DNA from: Oceanobacillus profundus
GTDB taxonomy: Bacteria; Bacillota; Bacilli; Bacillales; Amphibacillaceae
Direction: 5' to 3'
Length of the DNA: 64,000 nucleotides
Assembly (NCBI RefSeq): GCF_003515705.1
Contig: NZ_QWEH01000001.1
Location: 609,335-673,334 of the forward strand
The notes under the pieces are model-generated. The model worked only from the letters and a program-made list of their open reading frames with translations, had not been told where the DNA came from and searched no databases. Each line of letters opens with the position of its first letter. Position 1 is the first letter of the stretch. Both the position numbers and the translations under genes were made by a program. Positions 9,028-17,892 of the stretch are shown in pieces.

Positions 9028-9058
9028 AAGACTAGCAATTCATTTCTGCTAGTCTTTT
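9028..9058 (+). terminator. Terminator of the acetoin dehydrogenase operon
   Basis: A stem of AAGACTAGCA and CTGCTAGTCTTT around a short loop ends in a T run, 30 bases after the E3 stop codon. Confidence 0.85.
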
Positions 9059-9116
9059 TGGTATAGTAGTTGCAATAGCTTATATCTACATAAAATGACT
9101 TCAAGAGGGGATGGAT

Positions 9117-11051
9117 ATGTTGAAGGAGAAATTCTTAGACTTATTGGCACAGAAATATGATAGTGAAGAAAAAGTAGTTACAGAGATTATTAATCTGGAG
9201 GCCATCCTCGATTTACCAAAAGGAACAGAGCACTTTGTAAGTGACTTACATGGGGAGTACCAAGCCTTTCAGCATGTATTACGAAATGGTTCCGGTAAAG
9301 TGAAGGAAAAAATCAGGGATATTTTTAAACATGAATTATCGGAAGAAGAAATTAATGAATTCGCGACATTAGTCTATTATCCGGAAGAAAAACTGCAATT
9401 AATACGGGATCAATTTGACAATAATCAAGAATTAAATGCATGGTATTCCAAAACGATTGATCAGATCATTCGGCTCATTCCCTATGCGTCTTCTAAATAC
9501 ACTCGATCCAAGTTACGTAAAGCATTACCGAAGCAATTTGTATATATCATAGAAGAGTTGCTTTACAAAACTGATGAATATACAAATAAAAAGCATTACT
9601 ATTCCAAGATTGTCCAAAAAGTAATTTCACTTGGTCAGGCGGATAAACTCATTATAGGTCTTGCCTATACGACGCAACAGTTAGTTGTCGACCATCTTCA
9701 TGTAGTGGGGGACATTTATGACCGTGGTCCTGAACCAGATAAAATCATGGAAGCGCTTATCAATTATCATTCCCTGGATATACAGTGGGGAAATCACGAT
9801 GTACTATGGATTGGTGCTTTTTCAGGGTCGAAGGTTTGTCTAGCTAATATACTCCGGATCTGTGCGCGGTATGACAATTTGGATATTATTGAAGATGTGT
9901 ATGGCATCAATCTTAGACCACTTTTGAATCTTGCAGAGAAGTACTATGAGGACAATCCTGCATTCAGACCAAAAAGACATTCCAATAAACAGCAATCCGC
10001 AGAAGAACAATTACAAATCACCAAAATACATCAAGCAATCGCAATGATTCAGTTTAAACTCGAGATGCCAATCATAAAACGACGTACTTACTTTAATATG
10101 TCGAAAAGGCTTTTACTAGAAAAAATCGATTATGAAAACAATGAAATTACGATTCAAGGAAACACCTATTCCTTGGAAAATACTTGTTTTGCAACCATTA
10201 ATCCAGACCAGCCTGATGAATTATTGGAGGAAGAAAAACAAGTAATGGATAAGCTATTATTTTCTGTCCAGCATTCAGAAAAACTAGCAAGGCATATGGA
10301 ATTTTTAATGAAAAAAGGCACACTTTATTTAAGATATAATGGGAATTTATTAATACATGGCTGCATGCCGATAGATGAAAACGGGAATATGGAAAAAATG
10401 GTTATCGAAAATAAAGCATATGCAGGTCGTGAGCTACTTGATATTTTCGAGCAATATTTGCGATATGCTTTTGCAAACCGCGAGGTAACCGATGACCTTG
10501 CAACGGATATGGTTTGGTATTTATGGACTGGAGAATATTCCTCCCTTTTTGGGAAAAGGGAAATGACTACCTTTGAAAGGTACTTTATTAAGGATAAGGC
10601 TACACACAAAGAGAGAAAGAACCCATATTATTATTTGCGAGAAAAGGAGGAGATTTGCAGAAGGATTTTAGAAGAATTTGATCTTGATCCAGATCAAGGT
10701 CATATTATCAATGGCCATACACCAGTGAAGGAGATTGACGGAGAAAATCCGATCAAAGCAAATGGTAAAATGATTGTCATTGACGGCGGCTTTTCAAAGG
10801 CTTATCAGCCAACAACAGGAATTGCGGGTTATACATTACTATATAATTCGTTCGGTATGCAATTGGTTGCCCATCAGCATTTTAGCTCGAAGGAAGATGT
10901 TTTGCGAAATGGTAATGATGTGCTGTCTGTAAGACGATTAGTAGATAAAGAGCTAGAGAGGAAAAAGGTGTCCGAAACGAATGTTGGCGAAAAGCTGATA
11001 CAGGAAATTAATATGTTGAATAGTTTGTTGAAGTACAGGTATATGAAGTGA
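9117..11051 (+). CDS. fbp: Fructose-1,6-bisphosphatase class III
   Basis: A 644-residue enzyme of gluconeogenesis, of the large Firmicutes class III type (B. subtilis Fbp is about 670). It has metallophosphatase motifs: [33 protein letters not shown], and a later NGHTPVKE plus [10 protein letters not shown]. The family typically needs Mn2+ and is activated by PEP. The start was set at the second ATG because AGAGGGG sits directly against the first ATG (9111) but six bases before 9117. Monocistronic, between two terminators. A gluconeogenic enzyme fits the window's many pathways for non-sugar carbon. Confidence 0.95.
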   Translation: MLKEKFLDLLAQKYDSEEKVVTEIINLEAILDLPKGTEHFVSDLHGEYQAFQHVLRNGSGKVKEKIRDIFKHELSEEEINEFATLVYYPEEKLQLIRDQFDNNQELNAWYSKTIDQIIRLIPYASSKYTRSKLRKALPKQFVYIIEELLYKTDEYTNKKHYYSKIVQKVISLGQADKLIIGLAYTTQQLVVDHLHVVGDIYDRGPEPDKIMEALINYHSLDIQWGNHDVLWIGAFSGSKVCLANILRICARYDNLDIIEDVYGINLRPLLNLAEKYYEDNPAFRPKRHSNKQQSAEEQLQITKIHQAIAMIQFKLEMPIIKRRTYFNMSKRLLLEKIDYENNEITIQGNTYSLENTCFATINPDQPDELLEEEKQVMDKLLFSVQHSEKLARHMEFLMKKGTLYLRYNGNLLIHGCMPIDENGNMEKMVIENKAYAGRELLDIFEQYLRYAFANREVTDDLATDMVWYLWTGEYSSLFGKREMTTFERYFIKDKATHKERKNPYYYLREKEEICRRILEEFDLDPDQGHIINGHTPVKEIDGENPIKANGKMIVIDGGFSKAYQPTTGIAGYTLLYNSFGMQLVAHQHFSSKEDVLRNGNDVLSVRRLVDKELERKKVSETNVGEKLIQEINMLNSLLKYRYMK

Positions 11052-11104
11052 AGGTAATAATGCACTTATAAATACACTATTGACAGGGAATATAAAATGA
11101 AAAT

Positions 11105-11145
11105 ACACTCATTACTACTGATATCAGTGGTTGTGGGTGTTTCTT
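11105..11145 (+). terminator. Long hairpin, probable terminator after fbp
   Basis: An 18-bp stem with G-U pairs, one mismatch and essentially no loop (centre GAT|ATC at 11122) is followed by TTCTTGTTTTG. It begins 53 bases after the fbp stop codon. Confidence 0.6.
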
Positions 11146-11174
11146 GTTTTGTCCGTGAGCGTGTATGGTAACTT

Positions 11175-11203
11175 TTATTGTTCAGTCATTGCAGGAATAT
11201 AAT
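11175..11203 (+). promoter_or_regulatory. Putative SigA promoter of the toxin-antitoxin pair
   Basis: TTATTG (11175-11180), a 17-bp spacer and a perfect TATAAT (11198-11203) precede the antitoxin start by about 57 bases. Confidence 0.55.
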
Positions 11204-11259
11204 GACTACAGTACAATTAAAAGTGTAAAATTTACTTTAGTAAGGAGGAAAAGGATAAA

Positions 11260-11436
11260 GTGTCTGCGGAAGAGAAGATTATTGAGGAAATTGAAAAATT
11301 GCCTAAAGAAACGAAAAAGCATGTATTAAAAAAGCTTCATGAAAAGTATTTTACTAAGCATGAAGTGTTTGTAGCAGATGAAAACTATGATTTCTGGCTA
11401 AATGAAAAGGATGAGGAATATGAATCCGATATATAG
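11260..11436 (+). CDS. Putative antitoxin of a MazF/PemK-type toxin-antitoxin pair
   Basis: A 58-residue acidic/lysine-rich protein starting with GTG after a consensus AAGGAGG (11243-11249). The first half is a predicted amphipathic helix (EEKIIEEIEKLPKETKKHVL). The C-terminal half, with DFWLNEKDEEYE, resembles the disordered acidic tails by which MazE-type antitoxins plug the toxin. It overlaps the toxin gene by 35 bases in another frame, a usual arrangement for translational coupling. No clear DNA-binding AbrB or RHH domain is visible, so the N-terminal type is unassigned. Confidence 0.65.
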   Translation: MSAEEKIIEEIEKLPKETKKHVLKKLHEKYFTKHEVFVADENYDFWLNEKDEEYESDI

Positions 11437-11749
11437 TCAGGGTGATGTATGGCTAGCAAAGGTATACTTTAAAATGCAGGAGCAATTTAAGCATCGACCA
11501 ATTGTTATAGTAGGTCGGGATATCACGATTGATATTGACATAATTATTTCTCCTATAACAAGTAGTGAACCAAGAAATGAGTTCGATGTAATCATTCATT
11601 ATTGGAAAGAAGCCGGATTACGACACCTTTCAGTTGCTCGCACGACAAAGATTCATGCGGTACCTCGATCATCATTGATCAAAAGAATTGGATCTCTACA
11701 TGAATATGACCTTCAAAGAATTCTTCAGAAGTGCAGAACACTTTTTTAA
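11402..11749 (+). CDS. PemK/MazF-family endoribonuclease toxin
   Basis: A protein of up to 115 residues with the PemK/MazF fold: GDVWLAKVYF at the start, RPIVIVG, SPITSS, and a C-terminal SVARTTKIHAVPRSSLIKRIGSL matching the family's strand-helix end. Such toxins cut mRNA at short sequences unless bound by the antitoxin. The start could be the ATG at 11402, 11411 or 11420; the GGATGAGG before 11420 makes the last attractive and would give a 109-residue protein. The antitoxin gene overlaps its 5' end. A shared terminator with scdA follows. Confidence 0.8.
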   Translation: MKRMRNMNPIYSQGDVWLAKVYFKMQEQFKHRPIVIVGRDITIDIDIIISPITSSEPRNEFDVIIHYWKEAGLRHLSVARTTKIHAVPRSSLIKRIGSLHEYDLQRILQKCRTLF

Positions 11750-11834
11750 ACTTCAAACGTTTATCGGCCACTCTTTTAAAGGGTAGACTAAAAACATGAC
11801 TTCTAGTAGCTTTATTGGGTACACATGAAAAAAA

Positions 11835-11863
11835 GAGATCGGAAGTCAATCACTTCCGATCTC
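11835..11863. terminator. Bidirectional terminator between toxin and scdA
   Basis: GAGATCGGAAGT and ACTTCCGATCTC form a perfect 12-bp stem with a 5-base loop. It is flanked by A-rich sequence on the left and AAATTTT on the right, so it can end both converging transcripts. Confidence 0.85.
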
Positions 11864-11868
11864 AAATT

Positions 11869-12567
11869 TTATGATTTAATCCGTTTAAACAGTACATTAT
11901 TTTCTAAGTGAACGTGCTGGAATGTATCTGTTTCTAACTCAGCTAATCGTGCATACGTTATTTGATAGGAATTGCAAGCTCCAGCCGGAGGGATGAAATC
12001 ATTTGTAATTTCTCGCATTCTTTTTAAAATGTTCCCCTGTGATTCGTGCTCATCCTCTAAACCACCATTCTCTATATGAATCTGCTCTGCAAGCTCTTGA
12101 CTTGGATTTTTTTCATATTCCTTAACCAACGGAAATACTTCATTTTCTTCTTTGACCATATGTGCTTCCATATCCACTTTAAAATCATTATATAATCTGT
12201 GCAGTTCTTGAAGATGGGGATGAGCATCTCCATGTACACGAAAAATTTTGGTTACAAACTGTCCTAATGGAGAAAGTTCTTCATTTAAATAAGCATGGTG
12301 TTTGTGGACAATATGATCTACTAATTCGGAAAGTGGCACCCGGTCCCAATCGATAACTTCATGATCTTCTTTACTCCAGATTTCAAATGCTGTATTCAAT
12401 TCTGATAGAACGGCTACTTCATCCATGTTTTTTTCAGTAAATACTGTACCTAATGGGCGATCCCCACCACAGCAAAAGTCGATACGTCGTTTCTTGAATA
12501 AATCACTCGCTTTTGGAAAAACCTTCACGATTTCTGCTGGTGTATGCTCAACTGTAAATGAATTCAT
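11869..12567 (-). CDS. scdA: Iron-sulfur cluster repair di-iron protein (ScdA/RIC/YtfE family)
   Basis: A 232-residue protein that repairs Fe-S clusters damaged by nitric oxide or oxidants. The N-terminal ScdA domain contains RIDFCCGG with the conserved Cys pair (about 32-33). The hemerythrin-like domain supplies di-iron ligands in HIVHKHHAYL, HPHLQELH, HMVKEENEVFP, EDEHESQGN and FQHVHLENNVLF. The ATG follows AGGAGGTCATATT on the minus strand. The upstream region carries a textbook Fnr box placed for activation. The gene stands alone, converging with the toxin-antitoxin pair. Confidence 0.93.
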   Translation of the reverse strand: MNSFTVEHTPAEIVKVFPKASDLFKKRRIDFCCGGDRPLGTVFTEKNMDEVAVLSELNTAFEIWSKEDHEVIDWDRVPLSELVDHIVHKHHAYLNEELSPLGQFVTKIFRVHGDAHPHLQELHRLYNDFKVDMEAHMVKEENEVFPLVKEYEKNPSQELAEQIHIENGGLEDEHESQGNILKRMREITNDFIPPAGACNSYQITYARLAELETDTFQHVHLENNVLFKRIKS

Positions 12568-12591
12568 AATATGACCTCCTATTTATCAATC

Positions 12592-12641
12592 TATCTTTAT
12601 GATAAATGAGGTTGTTCGTTTTTTCTGTGATGGAAATCACA
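12592..12641 (-). promoter_or_regulatory. Fnr-activated promoter of scdA
   Basis: TGTGATGGAAATCACA (12626-12641) is a perfect TGTGA-N6-TCACA palindrome, the site known for B. subtilis Fnr. On the minus strand a TATCAT -10 lies at 12604-12599, giving a predicted start near 12592. The box centre (12633.5) then sits at -41.5, the class II activation position. No good -35 is present, as expected for an activator-dependent promoter. Confidence 0.75.
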
Positions 12642-12697
12642 TGGATTAAGATTATCCGATCAATTTAATTATATTCTAATAAAATAAAAATAATCCC

Positions 12698-12726
12698 TTG
12701 TAAAACGCTTACAACTATTATATACT
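12698..12726 (+). promoter_or_regulatory. SigA promoter of the kdg/hxl operon with an overlapping cre-like palindrome
   Basis: TTGTAA (12698-12703), 17 bp and TATACT (12721-12726) form the promoter. The -35 region is embedded in TTGTAAAACGCTTACAA (12698-12714), an inverted repeat resembling cre (12 of 14 on either strand). CcpA binding there would occlude RNA polymerase. Confidence 0.6.
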
Positions 12727-12727
12727 T

Positions 12728-12760
12728 TTACTAAATCGGTTTACTAAATCGATTTAGTAA
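12728..12760 (+). promoter_or_regulatory. Tandem operators of the LacI-type regulator
   Basis: TTACTAAATCGATTTAGTAA (12741-12760) is a perfect 20-bp palindrome with the central CG typical of LacI-family operators. An imperfect copy (12728-12747) overlaps it by seven bases. Both lie over the predicted start point and just before the regulator gene, indicating autoregulation and control of the whole operon. Confidence 0.75.
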
Positions 12761-12780
12761 TGAATTTTAGGAGCAAACAG

Positions 12781-13785
12781 ATGAAAAAGACGACAATAGC
12801 TGATGTTGCAAAACATGCAAACGTATCAAAAAGTACAGTATCTCAATATCTGAACCAGCGCTTCGACTATATGGGGGAGCAAACAAAAGAACGGATTGAA
12901 AAGGCAATTGCTGAGTTAAAATACAGTCCCAATATTTTGGCAAGGGGTCTGAAGCAAAAATCTTCCACAACAATTGGTGTTATTGTAGCGAATATTTTAC
13001 ATGTGTTTTCCACACAAGTTATCCGAGCTATTGAAGATTTTTGTAATGAAAAAGATTTCCACGTTATTGTTTGTAACGCAGATGATGACCCGGTTAAAGA
13101 AAAACGGTACATTGAGATGCTTCGAGCAAAACAGGTGGATGGGATCATTGCCTTTCCTACTGGAGAAAACGTTGAGTTATACAAAGGAATAATAGAAGAA
13201 AATTACCCAGTAGTTTTTATGGATAGATTGATTCCTGGGATTACCATTAATACGATTTTACTGGATAATGAACAAGCAGCATTTTTAGCGGTTGATGAAT
13301 TTATAAAAAAGGGACATGAGCGTATAGGAGTGGTTTCTCCTCCATTAACGCAAAACGTTACGCCAAGATTTGAACGTATGGAAGGGTATAAAAAGGCATT
13401 AGAGAACTATGGCATCCAGTTTAATCCAGATTATATTCAAAGTGGAGAGATAGAGGAAATGCACAGGAAATTAAAGCAAATGATGTGTTTGCCTGTGCCT
13501 CCAACTGCAATACTTGCAATAAATGATCGTACGTTAATTGAAATATTAACGTACACAAAAGAAGAACAGCTGCGGATACCAGAAGATTTGGCATTAATCA
13601 ATGTCGATGATGTATCTTTTGCAGGCATTTATAATCCAGCACTGACAACAATAGCCCAGCCGGCATTTGAAATGGGAAAAAAGGCAGCGGAAGTTCTTTT
13701 TGATTTGATGCGTGACAAAAATGTATCTGCCGATGCGAAAGTATATCGTTTTAAACCAGAACTAATCGTAAGAGAATCTTGTTAA
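12781..13785 (+). CDS. kdgR: LacI-family transcriptional regulator, KdgR-like
   Basis: A 334-residue repressor. Residues 1-50 form a LacI HTH (TTIADVAKHANVSKSTVSQYLN). The periplasmic-binding-like effector domain follows, with TIGVIVANI, DGIIAFPTG and a C-terminal ALINVDDVSFAGIYNP...TTIAQPAFEMG. The start is the ATG after TAGGAG; an in-frame ATG at 12760 lacks a signal and sits on the operator. Downstream genes for KDG phosphorylation and KDPG cleavage make 2-keto-3-deoxygluconate or its phosphate the probable inducer. Confidence 0.8.
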   Translation: MKKTTIADVAKHANVSKSTVSQYLNQRFDYMGEQTKERIEKAIAELKYSPNILARGLKQKSSTTIGVIVANILHVFSTQVIRAIEDFCNEKDFHVIVCNADDDPVKEKRYIEMLRAKQVDGIIAFPTGENVELYKGIIEENYPVVFMDRLIPGITINTILLDNEQAAFLAVDEFIKKGHERIGVVSPPLTQNVTPRFERMEGYKKALENYGIQFNPDYIQSGEIEEMHRKLKQMMCLPVPPTAILAINDRTLIEILTYTKEEQLRIPEDLALINVDDVSFAGIYNPALTTIAQPAFEMGKKAAEVLFDLMRDKNVSADAKVYRFKPELIVRESC

Positions 13786-13802
13786 AGAAAGGTTGATCAG
13801 CC

Positions 13803-14360
13803 GTGAAAAATATAATTAACACTGTTGCATTAGAAGTGAAGGAAGTATTGGAAAAAACCGATTTCAATGAATCAATGAAACTTGCAGAGGAAATTGATCG
13901 TGCCAGTCGGATATTTATAGCGGGAACAGGACGATCAGGACTAATTGGAAAAGTAATAGCTATGCGATTAATGCATAGCGGCTATCCAGTATATGTTATT
14001 GGTGAGACGATAACGCCAAGTATCGGTTCGGATGATTTACTGCTCATTATCTCGGGATCAGGAAGTACCAGTTCACTTATAAATTATGCTGAGAAAGCAA
14101 AAGAGATTGATGCCACAGTTGCATTAGTAACAACAAATAAAGATTCGAAGATAGGAAGCATAAGTGATTATCTCCTTACCATTCCAGCAGCAACAAAGAA
14201 ACGTCTGGACTCTGAACCACCTACCATCCAGCCGCTTGGAAATCAATTTGATCAGTCGGCACATTTGCTGCTTGATGCAATTGTTGTATACCTTCTGGAA
14301 AATAAGCCAGATAGAAACAGCCATGCAAGCTTAAATCAAAAACATACAAATCTAGAATAA
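13803..14360 (+). CDS. hxlB: 6-phospho-3-hexuloisomerase (SIS domain)
   Basis: A 185-residue single SIS-domain isomerase interconverting hexulose-6-phosphate and fructose-6-phosphate. Visible are AGTGRSGLIGKVIAMRLMHSG, VIGETITPSI and the serine-rich phosphate loop SGSGSTSSL, with the C-terminal PLGNQFDQSAHLLLDA stretch typical of the PHI branch. Starts with GTG after GAAAGG. The synthase partner lies at the far end of the same operon instead of next to it, unlike B. subtilis hxlAB. Confidence 0.88.
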   Translation: MKNIINTVALEVKEVLEKTDFNESMKLAEEIDRASRIFIAGTGRSGLIGKVIAMRLMHSGYPVYVIGETITPSIGSDDLLLIISGSGSTSSLINYAEKAKEIDATVALVTTNKDSKIGSISDYLLTIPAATKKRLDSEPPTIQPLGNQFDQSAHLLLDAIVVYLLENKPDRNSHASLNQKHTNLE

Positions 14361-14376
14361 TAGGGAGTGTTCGTAA

Positions 14377-15015
14377 ATGAATTTAGTAGAACAAATTCAG
14401 CAACATAAAATAGTAGCTGTTATTCGAAAAGCAGATGTGAACAACATTGTTCCGATTCTTAATGCTTTATACGAAGGGGGGGTCTACTCAGTCGAGATTA
14501 CTGCAGAAACTCCAAATGTTTTGCAAGTAATTGATACCGCTGTCAAACAAGTAGGGGATAAAATAAATATCGGTGCTGGAACAGTACTTGATCCAGAAAC
14601 AGCAAGATCTGTCATTATGGCGGGAGCGAAATTTATCGTATCCCCAACACTGAATCTCGAAACGTTAAAGTTAACAAATCGCTATGGAATTTTAAATATA
14701 CCTGGAGTCCTGACGCCAACAGAAATTTTGACCGCTTATGAAAGCGGTGCCCAAATGGTTAAAATTTTCCCGGCAGATGCATTCGGACCAAATTATGTAA
14801 AAAATATCCTCGGTCCATTACCGCATGTGAAGGCAATGGTTACTGGTGGAATTACACTTGAAAACATAAATGAATACCTTTCCAAAGGAAGTACAGCAGT
14901 TGGAATTGGAAGCAATCTTGTAAATGCAAAACAACTAAAGACAGATGAAGATTACCTTCATTTAATACAAACGGCAAGAGCGTATGTAGAAAAGGTAAAT
15001 GAGCTTGAAAGATAA
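14377..15015 (+). CDS. kdgA: 2-keto-3-deoxy-6-phosphogluconate aldolase
   Basis: A 212-residue TIM-barrel class I aldolase that cleaves KDPG to pyruvate and glyceraldehyde-3-phosphate. The Schiff-base lysine is at about position 129 in VKIFPAD, Glu40 sits in VEITAET, and GAGTV, FIVSP and VTGGI fit the family. Spacing to its neighbours is short (16 and 29 bases), so it is operonic. Together with the kinase downstream it completes the lower part of uronate catabolism. Confidence 0.9.
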   Translation: MNLVEQIQQHKIVAVIRKADVNNIVPILNALYEGGVYSVEITAETPNVLQVIDTAVKQVGDKINIGAGTVLDPETARSVIMAGAKFIVSPTLNLETLKLTNRYGILNIPGVLTPTEILTAYESGAQMVKIFPADAFGPNYVKNILGPLPHVKAMVTGGITLENINEYLSKGSTAVGIGSNLVNAKQLKTDEDYLHLIQTARAYVEKVNELER

Positions 15016-15044
15016 ATATCAATATTTATAAGGAGGCTTATCAC

Positions 15045-16070
15045 ATGAAAAATCGTAACTATACTTTTATTATGATTATTTTTATATCCATTGCTGCTCT
15101 ATTGGCTGGCTGTAATACGGATGACGTAGAGGCAGAGGACGATGGAAAAATTAAATTGATTACAGCTCATAATCAGACATCACCAGATAATCCATACCAG
15201 GTCGGTTTGCTGAAGTTTAAAGAAGTTGTTGAAGAAAAATCAGATGGGAAAATTGAGGTAGAAGTGCATGCCGGTACAATTGGTACGGAAGAATCACAGC
15301 TAATTGAAAAGCTGCAGCTCGGGGCGGCTGACCTTGTTGTTGTTTCACCAGGTCTAATGACACAAACGGGAATTCGAGAAGTGGATATTTTTTCTGCCCC
15401 ATATTTGTTTAATAGCTATGATCACTGGTTAAGAGCAGTAGATGGAGAAGTTGGAGAAGAGATGGCAGCTATCATTAATGAAAAATCCAATAACTCTTTT
15501 AAACTATTAGGCTATTGGTCAGCGGGGGTTAGACATTTCTATGGAAAAGTTCCTTTGGAATCCGTAGATGATTTGAAGGGAGTTTCTCTAAGAACACAAA
15601 CATCTGGAGTTATATCTGATTTCTGGCAGAAGACTGGTGCAATTCCTTCATCTATCTCATGGGGCGAGTTGTATCAAGGCTTGCAGCAGGATGTTGTTGA
15701 CTCTTCCGAAAACGCTTACCCATTTTTTGTGCAACAAGCACATCACACTACTTCCAATGGTAAGTATATAACGGAAACAGCTCATGATTATACAACAAGA
15801 CTTGTCTTATTCAATGGAGAAAAATTTGATAACTTCCCAGAAGAATATCAAGAAATTATTTTAGATGCTGCTGAACAATCTGTAGTTGCTGAACGTGAAG
15901 CAACGAATGCACAGGATATTGAATATAAGGAAAAGGCCGTAGATGATGGAGCGATTATCAATGAGATTGATAGAGAGCCATTTATTGAAATTGCCCGGCC
16001 AATCCTGAATGACTTTGTAAAAGAAATTGAAGCGGAAGAATTACTGCAAAAGATAAGAGAACTAGAGTAA
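15045..16070 (+). CDS. TRAP transporter substrate-binding lipoprotein (DctP family)
   Basis: A 341-residue extracytoplasmic binding protein. The signal peptide ends in a lipobox (LLAGC, Cys23), so the mature protein is anchored in the membrane. The DctP fold is shown by HNQTSPDNPYQVGLLKFKEVVEEKSDGKI, FSAPYLF and the substrate-pocket region LKGVSLRTQ with an arginine that usually binds the carboxylate. The ATG follows AAGGAGGCTTATCAC. Operon partners point to a hexuronate, 2-keto-3-deoxygluconate or related sugar acid as substrate. Confidence 0.9.
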   Translation: MKNRNYTFIMIIFISIAALLAGCNTDDVEAEDDGKIKLITAHNQTSPDNPYQVGLLKFKEVVEEKSDGKIEVEVHAGTIGTEESQLIEKLQLGAADLVVVSPGLMTQTGIREVDIFSAPYLFNSYDHWLRAVDGEVGEEMAAIINEKSNNSFKLLGYWSAGVRHFYGKVPLESVDDLKGVSLRTQTSGVISDFWQKTGAIPSSISWGELYQGLQQDVVDSSENAYPFFVQQAHHTTSNGKYITETAHDYTTRLVLFNGEKFDNFPEEYQEIILDAAEQSVVAEREATNAQDIEYKEKAVDDGAIINEIDREPFIEIARPILNDFVKEIEAEELLQKIRELE

Positions 16071-16091
16071 ATAATCGAAGGAGGTCCTATC

Positions 16092-16577
16092 ATGAAACGT
16101 TTCGTAAACGTACTTGAAAAAGTACAGATTATCACCGGTGTCACATTTCTATGTATATTCTTTCTCGTCATTATGCTGCAAATCGTAACCAGACACCTTG
16201 GTATATCCGTTATTTGGACAGAAGAGGTAGCGAATTATTCCTTTATTTGGGGAATCTTTATGGGTGCTGCAGTAATGGTGAATCGCAGAGAACATTTTAA
16301 TTTTGATTTCTTAATCCGAAAATTAAACGGAAAAAAAAGAATGTCCTTAAGTATATTCAATGATTTAGTTCTAATTGTTTTTAATAGTTGTATATTATTG
16401 CTCGGTTTGCAAGTTGTAACAGAATTCTGGAATTATACATGGGCAACGATACCAGAAATGAAGATGGGATATGTTTGGATTGCTATTCCATTAATGGCAG
16501 GAACGATGATTATTTATTCCGTGTCCCACCTAATTGATCATGTCCAGGCAGCTAAAGTGAAGGAGGTAAGTGAGTGA
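16092..16577 (+). CDS. TRAP transporter small permease (DctQ family)
   Basis: A 161-residue four-helix membrane protein of the DctQ type. Hydrophobic segments lie near residues 13-35, 50-70, 90-110 and 128-150; IWTEEVANYSFIWG and NRREHF are family hallmarks. It follows the binding protein by 21 bases after GAAGGAGG and its stop codon overlaps the start of the large permease gene. Confidence 0.9.
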   Translation: MKRFVNVLEKVQIITGVTFLCIFFLVIMLQIVTRHLGISVIWTEEVANYSFIWGIFMGAAVMVNRREHFNFDFLIRKLNGKKRMSLSIFNDLVLIVFNSCILLLGLQVVTEFWNYTWATIPEMKMGYVWIAIPLMAGTMIIYSVSHLIDHVQAAKVKEVSE

Positions 16578-17863
16578 TGGGATTTTTATTAATTGGTTTA
16601 TTTCTTGTATTAATGCTCATCGGTGTTCCAATAGCGTTTGTTATCGGGATAGTCGCATTGCTCGGTATTTTTGGAATCCCTTACACACCTGAAGCTACCG
16701 TGCCAATGTCCATGGTTAATGGGCTGGATTCATTTGTGCTGCTTGCGGTTCCATTGTTTATATTAGCTGCTAACTTAATGAACTCCGGTAAAATCTCTGA
16801 AAAACTGATCAATCTTGCTTTAGCAATTGTTGGACCAATTCGTGGAGGACTTGCACATGCCAATATCCTTGTATCCATGATGTTTGCCGGTGTTTCTGGT
16901 GCAGCACAGGCAGACACCGCTGGGGTTGGGAAAATATTGATTCCGAGTATGCTCCGAAAAGGCTATGATAAGGAAACGGCCGTTGGGGTAACGGCAGCAT
17001 CATCAACAGTTGGAGTGGTTATACCGCCAAGTATCCCAATGATTATTTTTGCAGGTCTGACCAATGCATCAATTGGAGCATTGTTCCTTGGTGGAATCAT
17101 ACCAGGGATCCTAATTGGCTTAGGAATGATGGTTTTCGTTTACTTCATGGCAATTAAACGGAATTACCCAAGGGATGCGCGTGTTGAGGTTAAGAAATTT
17201 ATGAAATTATTGGTGGAGGCTATTCCAGCACTGCTCACTCCGATCATTATTATTGGAGGGATTATTACAGGCTTCTTTACTGCTACAGAAGCTGCGGCAG
17301 TTGCTTCATTATATACACTGCTTGTATGTATGTTTTACTATAAAACATTACGCGTAAAAGATTTACCAGGTATTTTAATGGATACCCTTGCATTAAGCTC
17401 CTTATCCTTGTTTGCCCTAGCAGCAGCAAGTGCGCTTGGAGAATTAATGAGTTATTACCAGCTCGGAACGCTTGCACAGGAGTTCTTTACGAATAATGTT
17501 GGAACAGAGTGGTTATTTATTATCATCGTGATTGCATTTTTCTTGTTTGTTGGGACGTTTATGGATGCGATTCCAGCAATGATTTTATTTGTACCTGTCA
17601 TTCTTCCGACAGCATTGCAGTTTGGAATTGAGCCCGTTCATTTGGGATTGATTGTCGTTATTACATTGGCAATTGGATTGATTACACCACCATATGGGCT
17701 ATGTTTATTGCTTGCTGCGAAGATTGGGAACATGTCCATTGAAAGGTCGTTTATAGCAGTAATCCCGTACATTGCAATTATTTTGGTCGTGTTGCTGTTT
17801 GTTGCCTTCTTCCCGGAAATCGCATTTTTTATACCGAAAATGATTAATCCTGGATTATTTTAG
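16577..17863 (+). CDS. TRAP transporter large permease (DctM family)
   Basis: A 428-residue membrane permease with about 12 segments. Family motifs include GVPIAFVIGI, AVPLFILAANLMNSG, GVSGAAQADTAGVG and SSTVGVVIPPSIPMI. The ATG is chosen from a TGATG junction with the small permease gene (a GTG three bases earlier is also possible); AGGAGG lies 10 bases before it. It completes the first of two TRAP systems in the window and would import the sugar acid with sodium. Confidence 0.92.
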   Translation: MGFLLIGLFLVLMLIGVPIAFVIGIVALLGIFGIPYTPEATVPMSMVNGLDSFVLLAVPLFILAANLMNSGKISEKLINLALAIVGPIRGGLAHANILVSMMFAGVSGAAQADTAGVGKILIPSMLRKGYDKETAVGVTAASSTVGVVIPPSIPMIIFAGLTNASIGALFLGGIIPGILIGLGMMVFVYFMAIKRNYPRDARVEVKKFMKLLVEAIPALLTPIIIIGGIITGFFTATEAAAVASLYTLLVCMFYYKTLRVKDLPGILMDTLALSSLSLFALAAASALGELMSYYQLGTLAQEFFTNNVGTEWLFIIIVIAFFLFVGTFMDAIPAMILFVPVILPTALQFGIEPVHLGLIVVITLAIGLITPPYGLCLLLAAKIGNMSIERSFIAVIPYIAIILVVLLFVAFFPEIAFFIPKMINPGLF

Positions 17864-17892
17864 CAAAAGTTAAAGCCCTGTTAGGAGAGATA

